DNA of 64,000 nt from SIG437 sp045648985 (GTDB lineage Bacteria > Bacillota > Clostridia > UBA1381 > UBA9506), in assembly GCA_045648985.1 (NCBI GenBank), contig JAZROZ010000023.1, forward strand, positions 4,270 through 68,269, in the 5' to 3' direction. The notes beneath the pieces were generated by a model. The model did not search any database. It was not told the DNA's origin and was given only the letters and a program-made list of their open reading frames with translations. The translations under genes were made by a program, and so were the position numbers. Of this stretch, positions 18,199-24,425 are shown piece by piece (within the stretch, counting starts at the first letter, position 1; every line of letters begins with the position of its first letter).

Positions 18199-18246
18199 AA
18201 GGAGCTGTAGCGAAATGAATTTCATTTTGCTACAGCCCCTTTTTTA
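18199..18246. terminator. Bidirectional terminator between tRNA-Arg and nagA
   Basis: Long near-perfect hairpin, left arm GGAGCTGTAGCGAAATGAA, right arm TTTCATTTTGCTACAGCCCC, A run before and T run after. It serves the tRNA and, on the other strand, nagA, whose stop lies in the T run. Third member of the TGTAGCAAAAT hairpin family. Confidence 0.85.
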
Positions 18247-19323
18247 CATCTCTTTACCTTTATAAAACACCTTAACAACGTTTAACTCTTTATCTAAAAC
18301 AACAATATCTGCATCTTTTCCAACAGTCAAACTGCCGATTTTCTCGTCAATTGAAACTGCTCTGGCAGGTGTTAAAGTTGCCATTTTTACTACCTCTTCA
18401 AATGGTATTTTAAAAGCCACTGCATTTTTCATACAATCATATAATGTGAAAGTACTGCCTGCTATTGTTCCGTCTTTTAATGTTGCCTTTTTATCTTTTA
18501 CTATAACATCAAGCCCGCCTAAAGTATATTCTCCGTCATTTAATCCTGTTGCAGACATTGAATCACTTATCAAAACCATTCTGTCACAGCCAACTGCCTG
18601 ATATATTGTTCTTACAACGGCAGGATGCAAATGGATACCGTCTGATATTACTTCACAGAAAACATTTTCATTTTCAAATGCTGCACCTAAAAGACCTGGC
18701 TCTCTGTGAAGAAACGTAGGCATCGCATTAAATGAATGTGTTATATGACTTGCACCAAGGGCAAAAGCTTTTTTGGATGTTTCATAATCTGAAGTTGTAT
18801 GACCTAAAGACACCTTTATTCCAAGCTTTGTTATAGCTTCGATTTTTTCCATATTATCAAACATCTCAGGAGCTAAAGTCGTGATTTTGACTTTATGCTT
18901 TATTTCTGAGAGCAATTCAAGGTCAACTGCACACAATGCTGATTCTATGTGTGCGCCTTTTTTTGTCGGGGATAAAAATGGTCCTTCTAGGTTTATGCCA
19001 TCGGCTTTTTCAAAATTTTTAACAGTTTTTCTGATTTCATCTTTTGTTGCAGAAACTGTTGACGGAAAAAACGTTGTCACACCTTTGGAAAGAAGAAAGT
19101 TTTTCCACTTATCAAAATCGACTTCTTTGTCCATTGCATCAATTTTTACCGCGCCGTGAGTATGTATATCCACTAAACCGGGAATTACGTAATATCCCTC
19201 AAAATCAAGCGCTTCATTTTCTTCTTTTATATTTCCTATGCTTTTGATTTTTTCATCGAAACAGATATCACATTTTTCGAATTCAAAATTATCACGTAAA
19301 ATGTTTGCATTTTTTATAATCAT
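18244..19323 (-). CDS. nagA: N-acetylglucosamine-6-phosphate deacetylase
   Basis: Removes acetate from GlcNAc-6-P in amino-sugar catabolism and cell-wall recycling. The 359 residues show the amidohydrolase metal motifs GLVDIHTHG, the NLEGPFL Glu, SLGHTTSDY, THSFNAMP and the catalytic Asp in ISDSM. I start at ATG 19323 (MIIKNANIL); a 22-residue upstream extension would be translated from the neighbouring tRNA-Pro terminator hairpin and lacks a ribosome site. The usual partner nagB is not in the window. The gene borders the integrated element but belongs to the host side. Confidence 0.93.
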   Translation of the reverse strand: MIIKNANILRDNFEFEKCDICFDEKIKSIGNIKEENEALDFEGYYVIPGLVDIHTHGAVKIDAMDKEVDFDKWKNFLLSKGVTTFFPSTVSATKDEIRKTVKNFEKADGINLEGPFLSPTKKGAHIESALCAVDLELLSEIKHKVKITTLAPEMFDNMEKIEAITKLGIKVSLGHTTSDYETSKKAFALGASHITHSFNAMPTFLHREPGLLGAAFENENVFCEVISDGIHLHPAVVRTIYQAVGCDRMVLISDSMSATGLNDGEYTLGGLDVIVKDKKATLKDGTIAGSTFTLYDCMKNAVAFKIPFEEVVKMATLTPARAVSIDEKIGSLTVGKDADIVVLDKELNVVKVFYKGKEM

Positions 19324-19348
19324 ATTCTCAACCCCATTATTTATAAGA

Positions 19349-19374
19349 AAAAAGCACTTCAAAGGAAGTGCTTT
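19349..19374 (-). terminator. Probable original terminator of a disrupted tRNA-Pro locus
   Basis: On the minus strand AAAAGCACTTC, CTTT loop, GAAGTGCTTTTTT directly follows the 23-base tRNA-Pro 3' end at 19375-19397. A tRNA 3' end followed at once by a terminator is what remains on the distal side of an element inserted in a tRNA gene. Confidence 0.65.
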
Positions 19375-19397
19375 TGGTCGGAGTGACAAGACTTGAA
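19375..19397 (-). other. Attachment-site core (copy of the 3' end of tRNA-Pro)
   Basis: 23 bases whose reverse complement is identical to 63676-63698, the T-arm/acceptor/CCA end of tRNA-Pro(GGG). No tRNA body is attached; identity stops after base 19397. It lies 127 bases beyond the integrase stop codon. Together these features mark it as attR of the integrase-bearing element. Confidence 0.8.
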
Positions 19398-19500
19398 TAT
19401 GTTATACTTATAACTAAATAGTTTTTTTATATACTCAAATGGCTTAATAACGCAGTTTTTTACAATTATGATTTTTTGCTAAAACTAAATAATTCTTTTT

Positions 19501-19525
19501 CGGTGTGTACTTTAGTGTGTATTTT
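19501..19525 (-). repeat. 25-bp repeat, probable integrase arm-type site
   Basis: Reverse complement is identical, 25 of 25, to 63769-63793. Internally it is a tandem TACACAC-N5-TACACAC. A shorter variant, TTAGTGTGTACC, occurs at 20669-20680 upstream of the integrase start. The position between integrase and att core is that of arm-binding sites in tyrosine-integrase elements. Confidence 0.65.
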
Positions 19526-20607
19526 TAACCAACTTTGAACGTGCTAACCTTGTTGATTTCTTTTTCAATTAATGTTTTTGCAAGTTCTTTCTCTCCCTTT
19601 AGAACATGGCCGTACTGTTTAAATGTATCCATTGAGTTACTATGCCCTACTACTTGCTTCAGAAGCTCCAGAGGAACGTCTTTACACATTGATATAAAAG
19701 TGTGCCTTAATTCGTGAATACTTGTTTTTGGTATATCATATTTTTTACAAAAACGTTGCCATTGATTATATATTGAACTCCCGGAGGAAACTTCTCCAAA
19801 CTGATTGGGAAAAAGATAGTCGGTTTTTAAGTGTTCTATGCATTTAAGTTGTTCTTGAATGACTGCATCGGCGGCAGCAAGCAAAAGAAAATTTCTTTTT
19901 GCGTTTCTTGTTTTACCCTTAGTCAGTTCTCCAAAACGATTTATAGATTTAACAATGGATATTGTACCGCTATTACAATCTTTTTTAGTTAATGCAATGA
20001 GTTCGCCGAGTCTGATACCAGTTAATACAAACAACTTATATGCATTTAAGTACCAAAAATGCTCTGTATCGTCACAATTCAATAAAAAAGTAAAACCATC
20101 AGGCTGAAGCACTCTTTTTTCTTTCTTCGGCGCTTTTGGACTTATTTCAATGTTTTCAAGCAGCAGATTTGTAGTTTTATTTTTTCTACAGTACTTCAGG
20201 AATGTCTGCATTGAGCCTCGAAGGTTTGCTAAAGTTTTGTATGACAGACCTTTTTTAAAGGCTACATTTATTACATCTTGAAAGTCCTGCTCTGTTAGAG
20301 CATTAATTTTTTTATTTGCTAATAGCGGTTTTATATGAATACGTCCGTAACTCTCGTAATTGACATAAGCTCCTGTGCCTTTTAAAAGCTTGACCTCTTC
20401 AAGCCATCTATCGTACATGACAGAGAGCTTGATAGCACCATCTATATTATTATCAAGCCACTCATCTGCTTTATCATTGCAAAGTCTTTGCCCTTTTCTT
20501 CCTGGAACGGAAGATGTGAAGGTCCTTCTCTTTCCGTCCTTTTGAACATTAATCTGCCATCTGTTTGCAGATTCTATCCATTTTGCTGTGTTTGTTCTTC
20601 TACCCAT
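19525..20607 (-). CDS. int: Tyrosine-type phage integrase
   Basis: Site-specific recombinase expected to integrate and excise the element at the tRNA-Pro 3' end. The 360 residues include an N-terminal arm-binding domain (GRRTNTAKWIESANRWQINV), a SAM-like core-binding domain (residues about 75-170, LSVMYDRWLEEVKLL) and the catalytic domain with LTGIRLGELIAL (Arg), HELRHTFISMC (His-x-x-Arg) and VVGHSNSMDTFKQYGHV (His, Tyr nucleophile). AAGGAG lies 14 bases before the ATG at 20607. An upstream in-frame extension would run across the dyad and promoter at 20630-20692 and is rejected. Confidence 0.92.
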   Translation of the reverse strand: MGRRTNTAKWIESANRWQINVQKDGKRRTFTSSVPGRKGQRLCNDKADEWLDNNIDGAIKLSVMYDRWLEEVKLLKGTGAYVNYESYGRIHIKPLLANKKINALTEQDFQDVINVAFKKGLSYKTLANLRGSMQTFLKYCRKNKTTNLLLENIEISPKAPKKEKRVLQPDGFTFLLNCDDTEHFWYLNAYKLFVLTGIRLGELIALTKKDCNSGTISIVKSINRFGELTKGKTRNAKRNFLLLAAADAVIQEQLKCIEHLKTDYLFPNQFGEVSSGSSIYNQWQRFCKKYDIPKTSIHELRHTFISMCKDVPLELLKQVVGHSNSMDTFKQYGHVLKGEKELAKTLIEKEINKVSTFKVG

Positions 20608-20629
20608 AAAAAATACACTCCTTTTTTGA

Positions 20630-20659
20630 TTGACAAATAGAGTGCATTTATGGTACAAT
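20630..20659 (+). promoter_or_regulatory. Promoter reading away from the integrase gene
   Basis: TTGACA (20630-20635), 18-base spacer, TACAAT (20654-20659) on the plus strand, opposite to integrase transcription. The nearest plus-strand gene is 1.4 kb away, and a terminator lies 36 bases downstream. Confidence 0.55.
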
Positions 20660-20692
20660 TTAGTTGAGTTAGTGTGTACCTTGTATGCACTC
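20640..20692. repeat. Interrupted dyad in the integrase leader
   Basis: Outer arms GAGTGCAT (20640-20647) and ATGCACTC (20685-20692), inner arms GGTAC (20652-20656) and GTACC (20676-20680). It overlaps the plus-strand -10 box and lies in the leader of the integrase transcript. Confidence 0.6.
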
Positions 20693-20731
20693 TTGCCGTT
20701 ATGGTATTGCCGTACCATAGCGGCTTTTTTT
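20666..20731 (+). ncRNA. Candidate short antisense RNA to the integrase leader
   Basis: A promoter at 20630-20659 is followed by a terminator stem GCCGTTATGGTA / TACCATAGCGGC (20695-20724, one G-U) with seven Ts. The predicted transcript is about 65 bases, has no ORF with a ribosome site, and would be fully complementary to any integrase mRNA starting upstream of 20731. Entirely inferred from sequence signals. Confidence 0.4.
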
Positions 20732-20762
20732 ATTTGTCTTTTTATTGTTATTCATCTGTTTG

Positions 20763-21065
20763 TTATGCAACGTGCCAACCTGTTTTCATAATTTCCTTTA
20801 CAAAACCGCTATTATCCTTTGATATATCAAGTAAAATCGGCTCTATTGTTGTACTGACTTCACAAGTCAGAGCATAGAGCTCGGCGGACAATTCGAGGAA
20901 ATCCCCCGTAAAACCGTCAAATATAACTGCTATATCTATGTCGCTGTTTTCATCAGGTGAGCCATTTATATATGAACCGTAAGCCACAACGGCAAAGGGT
21001 GAATAAAACTCTTTAACTTTCTTGCCATATTCTTCTGCATATTTTATAGCTGTGTTTTTATCCAT
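20763..21065 (-). CDS. MNT-type nucleotidyltransferase, antitoxin of a HEPN/MNT pair
   Basis: Minimal nucleotidyltransferase of 100 residues with the signature VAYGSYINGSPDENSDIDIAV: GS, then the two metal-binding Asp residues of SDIDIAV. Known MntA antitoxins neutralise the HEPN RNase HepT by AMPylating it. AAGGAG lies 7 bases before the ATG at 21065. The gene overlaps the end of the HEPN gene by 22 bases, so translation is coupled. In the classical order the toxin comes first, as here. Alternative: a kanamycin-nucleotidyltransferase-like resistance domain, but the size and partner argue against it. Confidence 0.88.
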   Translation of the reverse strand: MDKNTAIKYAEEYGKKVKEFYSPFAVVAYGSYINGSPDENSDIDIAVIFDGFTGDFLELSAELYALTCEVSTTIEPILLDISKDNSGFVKEIMKTGWHVA

Positions 21066-21436
21066 AATAACAGCTCCTTTGTATTTTCTAATATTTGCTT
21101 GCATTTTTCGTCTGTAAGCTGAGAAAGAAGGTTGTCCTTATATGAAGGGTAGCGACTTTCAATATTTAAAGGATTGAGCAAAAATAACGTCTTTTTCTGC
21201 TTATCACTCATTTGATTTAATAATCCGCTGAGTTCCGCAAGTCTAATCAGATTGTGTATTTTAGGCGGTATTTCTTCATTCTGCGAGCTTAAAACAGCTT
21301 TTATAACCTTTTCTATTGACTGATGACACATAAAGCCTACATACAAAAATCTCTTTGTTTCAAGCATGGCATTAGCGGTATCTATATCATATTCAGCTAA
21401 ATCTATCCAGTATTTTACACGTTCATTCAAAGCCAT
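21044..21436 (-). CDS. HEPN-domain protein, toxin partner of MNT
   Basis: 130 residues of the HEPN family (Pfam PF05168 type): YWIDLAEYDIDTANAMLETKRFLYVGFMCHQSIEKVIKAVL, an HNLIRLAE motif and a C-terminal ESRYPSYKDN segment. In the related HepT toxins an R-x(4-6)-H motif cleaves RNA; I cannot see a clean one here, and this protein resembles the HI0074 branch, so RNase activity is uncertain. AAGGAG precedes the ATG. It is the first gene of the two-gene unit located between integrase and repressor, the usual cargo or lysogeny-maintenance position in integrated elements. Confidence 0.85.
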   Translation of the reverse strand: MALNERVKYWIDLAEYDIDTANAMLETKRFLYVGFMCHQSIEKVIKAVLSSQNEEIPPKIHNLIRLAELSGLLNQMSDKQKKTLFLLNPLNIESRYPSYKDNLLSQLTDEKCKQILENTKELLLWIKTQL

Positions 21437-21532
21437 TTCATCATCTCCTTTTGATTTAGTATATTTAATAGCGGTTATATTTATTAGTTAGTCCGTTCTG
21501 ATGCGGAGCTTAGTCTTGTTGTTATCATGGTT

Positions 21533-21928
21533 TTATTTATCCTTTTGATTATATTCCGGATTTGCTAATAGACTGTCAATGTATGCCTCTGCTATAAGTA
21601 TGCCTTTTGTGTTTAAGTATTGTACTTTTTTTATGGTGCTTAATATAGCGGCGTATCTTTCAGTAAGACCAGAAGTTTGCTCTGAAAATTCTTGAGAAGC
21701 AGTGTTATTTCTTTCCTTTGGCACATCGTAACCCATAAGCCATGCTTCTGAAACATCTAATACTTTTGCTATAATCTCCACTCTATCTTGTTTTGGCTCA
21801 AAGGTTCCGGCTATATATTGAGATATAGCACTTTTAGGGATGCCGGTTTTACGAGATAATTCAGTTTGAGTCATATTACTATAAAGTAAGGCTTGAGCCA
21901 TCCTTGTAGCATAACTTTCTTTTTTCAT
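21533..21928 (-). CDS. CI-like XRE-family repressor
   Basis: 131 residues with an N-terminal helix-turn-helix (MTQTELSRKTGIPKSAISQYIAG, EIIAKVLDVSEAWLMGYD) and a short C-terminal region without a LexA-like protease domain. It faces the rightward regulatory operon across an AT-rich operator region, the standard lysogeny switch arrangement. The ATG at 21928 has AGGTGG 8 bases upstream; a GTG at 21940 is too close to that site. Lack of the self-cleavage domain means SOS induction would need an antirepressor or another trigger, as in phage satellites. Confidence 0.88.
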   Translation of the reverse strand: MKKESYATRMAQALLYSNMTQTELSRKTGIPKSAISQYIAGTFEPKQDRVEIIAKVLDVSEAWLMGYDVPKERNNTASQEFSEQTSGLTERYAAILSTIKKVQYLNTKGILIAEAYIDSLLANPEYNQKDK

Positions 21929-21962
21929 TATATTCACCACCTATACTCATATTAACACACAA

Positions 21963-22075
21963 TTTTAGAAAAATCAACAACTTTTTTTATTTTTTCTAAA
22001 CTTTTTTTAGAAATTCTGAAAAAAATATTGACAAAACTATTTTGATATGTTATTATTGTGTTTAGAAAAACTGAA
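21963..22075. promoter_or_regulatory. Lysogeny-switch operator region with TTTAGAAA repeats
   Basis: Repeated near-palindromic boxes: TTTTAGAAAAA near 21964, TTTTTTCTAAAC near 21999 (inverted), TTTTTAGAAATTCTGAAAA near 22010 and GTTTAGAAAAACTGAA at 22060. They flank the rightward promoter and fit operators for the divergent repressor. Assignment is from position and repetition. Confidence 0.6.
22028..22056 (+). promoter_or_regulatory. Early rightward promoter of the element
   Basis: TTGACA (22028-22033), 17-base spacer, TATTAT (22051-22056). A putative operator copy overlaps the transcription start. Confidence 0.7.
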
Positions 22076-22090
22076 CAAGGAGGTGATTTT

Positions 22091-22315
22091 GTGAGTTATG
22101 ATTATAGCAAATTATTAGGATTGATTAAATCGAATAAACAAACACAAGAAACTCTATCTAAAGCCATCGGAGTCAGGGCAAATACATTAAGTTTAAAACT
22201 TAATAATAGAGCCAATTTTAAACAGTCTGAAATTTCTTCGATATGTGAAATACTTAATATTCCTGACAAAGAAATAGGAGTATATTTTTTTACTCATGAA
22301 GTTCAGGAAAACTAA
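22091..22315 (+). CDS. Small XRE-type DNA-binding protein (DUF739-like)
   Basis: 74 residues: SYDYSKLLGLIKSNKQTQETLSKAIGVRANTLSLKLNNRANFKQSEISSICEILNIPDKEIGVYFF, a helix-turn-helix with the EIxxYFF ending typical of DUF739/Cro-like phage regulators. GTG start at 22091 with AAGGAGGTGAT just upstream; no in-frame ATG competes. First gene of the rightward operon, so the likely Cro-equivalent that counters the repressor. Confidence 0.85.
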   Translation: MSYDYSKLLGLIKSNKQTQETLSKAIGVRANTLSLKLNNRANFKQSEISSICEILNIPDKEIGVYFFTHEVQEN

Positions 22316-22369
22316 ACAGTTGTTTAAAATGACTATTTGAGCATTTTAATATAAAAGTGAGGTGAGAAC

Positions 22370-22564
22370 GTGAGGCGAGAAATAAAAATACGGCTTTTAG
22401 AAAGAGATATGCAAGTCCCGGACTTAGCCAAGAAGATTGGACGTAGTGGTGGTTATTTATCAAGAGCTTTAAATGACAAGGTTAAGCTCCGAACTGATGA
22501 AGCTTTTGCCATAGCGGACATATTAAATCTTTCTAACGAGCAGGTAAGAGAATTTTTTGGATAG
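22370..22564 (+). CDS. Small XRE-type DNA-binding protein
   Basis: 64 residues, entirely helix-turn-helix: IKIRLLERDMQVPDLAKKIGRSGGYLSRALNDKVKLRTDEAFAIADILNLSNEQVREFF. GTG start at 22370 preceded by GAGGTGAG. It resembles the products of 22091-22315 and 22782-22994 in length and in its hydrophobic-Phe-Phe ending, which suggests local duplication and divergence. Its role could be excision or early regulation. Confidence 0.78.
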   Translation: MRREIKIRLLERDMQVPDLAKKIGRSGGYLSRALNDKVKLRTDEAFAIADILNLSNEQVREFFG

Positions 22565-22581
22565 AAAGAGAGGTGAAAACA

Positions 22582-22764
22582 ATGGAATGGATAAGCACTA
22601 AAGAAAAACTTCCTGAAGTAGATGATGTGGAGGTAATAGTGAGCATTAAAGGCAGCAAGTCAGCAACGACATTATGTTACATCGAAGGTGAGTTTTTTGA
22701 TGAAGGCGGTAATGTCTATAATGTTACTCACTGGCAACCATTACCAAAGTGTCCAAACATTTAG
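22582..22764 (+). CDS. DUF551-like phage protein
   Basis: 60 residues: MEWISTKEKLPEVDDVEVIVSIKG at the start and VYNVTHWQPLP near the end, both hallmarks of DUF551, a small family common in phages and of unknown function. The ATG at 22582 is preferred over a GTG at 22573 because AGAGAGGTG serves as its ribosome site. Confidence 0.82.
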   Translation: MEWISTKEKLPEVDDVEVIVSIKGSKSATTLCYIEGEFFDEGGNVYNVTHWQPLPKCPNI

Positions 22765-22781
22765 AAAGCGAGGTGAAGGAT

Positions 22782-22994
22782 ATGGCATTTGATTGTTCAA
22801 TGCTTAGGAAAAGAATACGAGAAGTATTTGGAAATGTGACAGAGTTCTGCAAGAGCTGCGGAATCAATGAAGCGGAATTTCTGAAAAAGGTAAATAACAA
22901 AAAGCCTTTTTCTACAGATGAGGTTATACTGATAAGCGATGTATTACACGTTTCAGAAAATGAAATAAAAGCGTTTTTCTTTACAGAACTATAG
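22782..22994 (+). CDS. Small XRE-type protein (DUF739-like)
   Basis: 70 residues: FDCSMLRKRIREVFGNVTEFCKSCGINEAEFLKKVNNKKPFSTDEVILISDVLHVSENEIKAFFF. The layout matches 22091-22315, including the EIxxFFF end. GAGGTGAAGGAT precedes the ATG at 22782. Third member of the small regulator group in this operon. Confidence 0.78.
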   Translation: MAFDCSMLRKRIREVFGNVTEFCKSCGINEAEFLKKVNNKKPFSTDEVILISDVLHVSENEIKAFFFTEL

Positions 22995-23014
22995 AAAGAA
23001 GGTGCAATAATATC

Positions 23015-23266
23015 GTGTCCACAAAAGAACATTTAACAGATGCAGAGATAGAAGCAGAGATAAACAGGCTCTCAGGCTCTCCTGCGGTTAAGCTTGCAAT
23101 AAAGGAAAATAATCTGAAGAACAAAAGAAAGCAAAGACTTTTCCATCTGCGTTGGTTAGAAAAGAGAGGCAAAGAGCTTTTAAAAAAAGGTATCACGGCC
23201 GAGAACATAGAAACGGCCCTTAAGCTTGAGGAAAATAATCTTAAAAAAGAAAAAACGAACGTCTAA
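23015..23266 (+). CDS. Small helical phage protein, function unknown
   Basis: 83 residues, highly charged and predicted helical throughout (DAEIEAEINRLSGSPAVKLAIKENNLKNKRKQRLFHLRWLEKRGKELLKKG). No family recognised. GTG start at 23015 with AAGAAGGTG 10 bases upstream. Its last codons form the left arm of the hairpin at 23254-23288. Confidence 0.65.
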   Translation: MSTKEHLTDAEIEAEINRLSGSPAVKLAIKENNLKNKRKQRLFHLRWLEKRGKELLKKGITAENIETALKLEENNLKKEKTNV

Positions 23267-23349
23267 AGCTTGCAGGCTACCGTTCGTTTAAGCTCCCCAT
23301 CAGGAAGATGAGGTATTTTAAGTTAAACTTATTATACCACTTCTTCCTG
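23254..23349 (+). ncRNA. Double-hairpin element between two small phage genes
   Basis: Hairpin 1: AACGAACG (23254-23261) with CGTTCGTT (23281-23288). Hairpin 2: 24-base imperfect arms 23301-23324 and 23326-23349 (outer CAGGAAGA / TCTTCCTG pairs perfectly). A smaller alternative stem CCCCATC/GATGAGG overlaps hairpin 2, so two folds may compete. No promoter was identified; it could be an attenuator, processing site or structured leader for the 23379 gene. Confidence 0.45.
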
Positions 23350-23378
23350 GAGAAATCAAGAGAAAGGAAGAAGAAAAA

Positions 23379-23561
23379 ATGAAAAAACTAAAGAAAATAA
23401 TATTTTATGTTATGACTATTTTGACCGTGAGTGCAGCACTCACTTCCACTATGACCTTTAGAAACGTAACTAGAGAAGCAGTAGCTATATATATCTGCTC
23501 TCTTATTTGGCTTACTATAGCCGCTATCGAAGCGGAAAAGAAAGAAGGTGCTGCGGAATGA
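23379..23561 (+). CDS. Small membrane protein of the element
   Basis: 60 residues with two hydrophobic helices (KIIFYVMTILTVSAALTSTM and AVAIYICSLIWLTIAAIEA) and charged ends. GAAAGGAAG ribosome site before the ATG. Its TGA overlaps the ATG of the next gene (ATGA), so translation is coupled. Function unknown; holin-like by topology only, which I do not claim. Confidence 0.65.
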   Translation: MKKLKKIIFYVMTILTVSAALTSTMTFRNVTREAVAIYICSLIWLTIAAIEAEKKEGAAE

Positions 23562-23860
23562 ACGATAGAATACGAGTAAGTATGCAAGGTATTAAAAAAA
23601 TGGCTGATGAAGTTCAAACTGCGATAGATTATATTTACAAAGCTCAGGATATGCTTAATCGTCTTGAAAATTTTTCTGCAGGAACACAACAAGCTTTAAA
23701 AGATAAAGATGGCGGCAAAACTATAGGTCTATTTGATTCGGTAATGGCACATAAAAGTCTTATAAATAGATGTTTAGACACCGCAAATGCGTTTATGGCG
23801 AGAACTTCTGCACATCTATCCGCTTATATGAGTTATCGGAAAGAAGGTGCTACAGAGTGA
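23558..23860 (+). CDS. Small helical phage protein, function unknown
   Basis: 100 residues, mostly helical (RVSMQGIKKMADEVQTAIDYIYKAQDMLNRLENF), no motif recognised. ATG at 23558 with GAAGGTG upstream, coupled to the membrane-protein gene by four bases and to the next gene by a GTGA overlap. Confidence 0.62.
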   Translation: MNDRIRVSMQGIKKMADEVQTAIDYIYKAQDMLNRLENFSAGTQQALKDKDGGKTIGLFDSVMAHKSLINRCLDTANAFMARTSAHLSAYMSYRKEGATE

Positions 23861-24132
23861 AAAATATTAATTTAATTGATATTCTGTATAATGAACTATC
23901 AGATAATAATGAAATAGATGCAGAAAATTACGAAAGAGTTGCAGGGAAAGCAAACAGAAACCTTCAAGAAAAGGTAATTAAACCACTATATAAGAAAGAC
24001 ATTAAAAAAGCTAGTGAAACAGATAGTATTATATCTGCAGCATTAGAACGAGAAAACCGCTATTTTTTTGAATTAGGCTTTAAATGTGCTATGCAGTTAA
24101 GGAATACGTGCATCAGGAAGAGGAAGGAGTGA
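23857..24132 (+). CDS. Small phage protein, function unknown (DUF6809-like?)
   Basis: 91 residues: NLIDILYNELSDNNEIDAENYERVAGKANRNLQEKVIKPLYKK then a helical FELGFKCAMQLRNTC end. The pattern of an N-terminal short helix, charged centre and FxxGFxxAxQL tail is seen in small clostridial phage proteins, but the family name is tentative. GTG start at 23857 with GAAGGTG upstream; translation coupled to the gene before. Confidence 0.62.
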   Translation: MKNINLIDILYNELSDNNEIDAENYERVAGKANRNLQEKVIKPLYKKDIKKASETDSIISAALERENRYFFELGFKCAMQLRNTCIRKRKE

Positions 24133-24140
24133 AAAAAGAC

Positions 24141-24374
24141 ATGATGATAAATGAAACGTTTGTAAACTCAGAATTGTTTTTAAGTCTTCCGCTATCTGCT
24201 CAGGTGCTATATTTTCACTTGGCAGCACGTGCAGACAGTGCCGGTTATATCCTTAATCCGTTTGAGATATGTAAAAGGGTTAATGCTATAGAAGAAGATT
24301 ATAAAATATTGCTTAAGAAAAGAATAATTGAAAAAGCGGAGAATGAAAGTTGTGGAGTATATGTATCTACATAA
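24141..24374 (+). CDS. Truncated paralogue of the replication initiator N-terminus
   Basis: 77 residues: NETFVNSELFLSLPLSAQVLYFHLAARADSAGYILNPFEICKRVNA, clearly related to residues 5-50 of the next protein (ESDSFLRTPKDAQLLYFHLAMRADDDGFVNNPQIIQKMVDA). It contains only the winged-helix-like N-terminal part and stops before the HWKIHNYIQ core. The ATG at 24141 follows AAGGAG by 11 bases; a GTG at 24129 overlaps that site. It may be a decayed copy or a small modulator of the initiator. Confidence 0.68.
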   Translation: MMINETFVNSELFLSLPLSAQVLYFHLAARADSAGYILNPFEICKRVNAIEEDYKILLKKRIIEKAENESCGVYVST

Positions 24375-24425
24375 AAGGGATAATTTTGTTTAAATATTAG
24401 TTAAAGAGAAGGGATTAAAAAGTTA

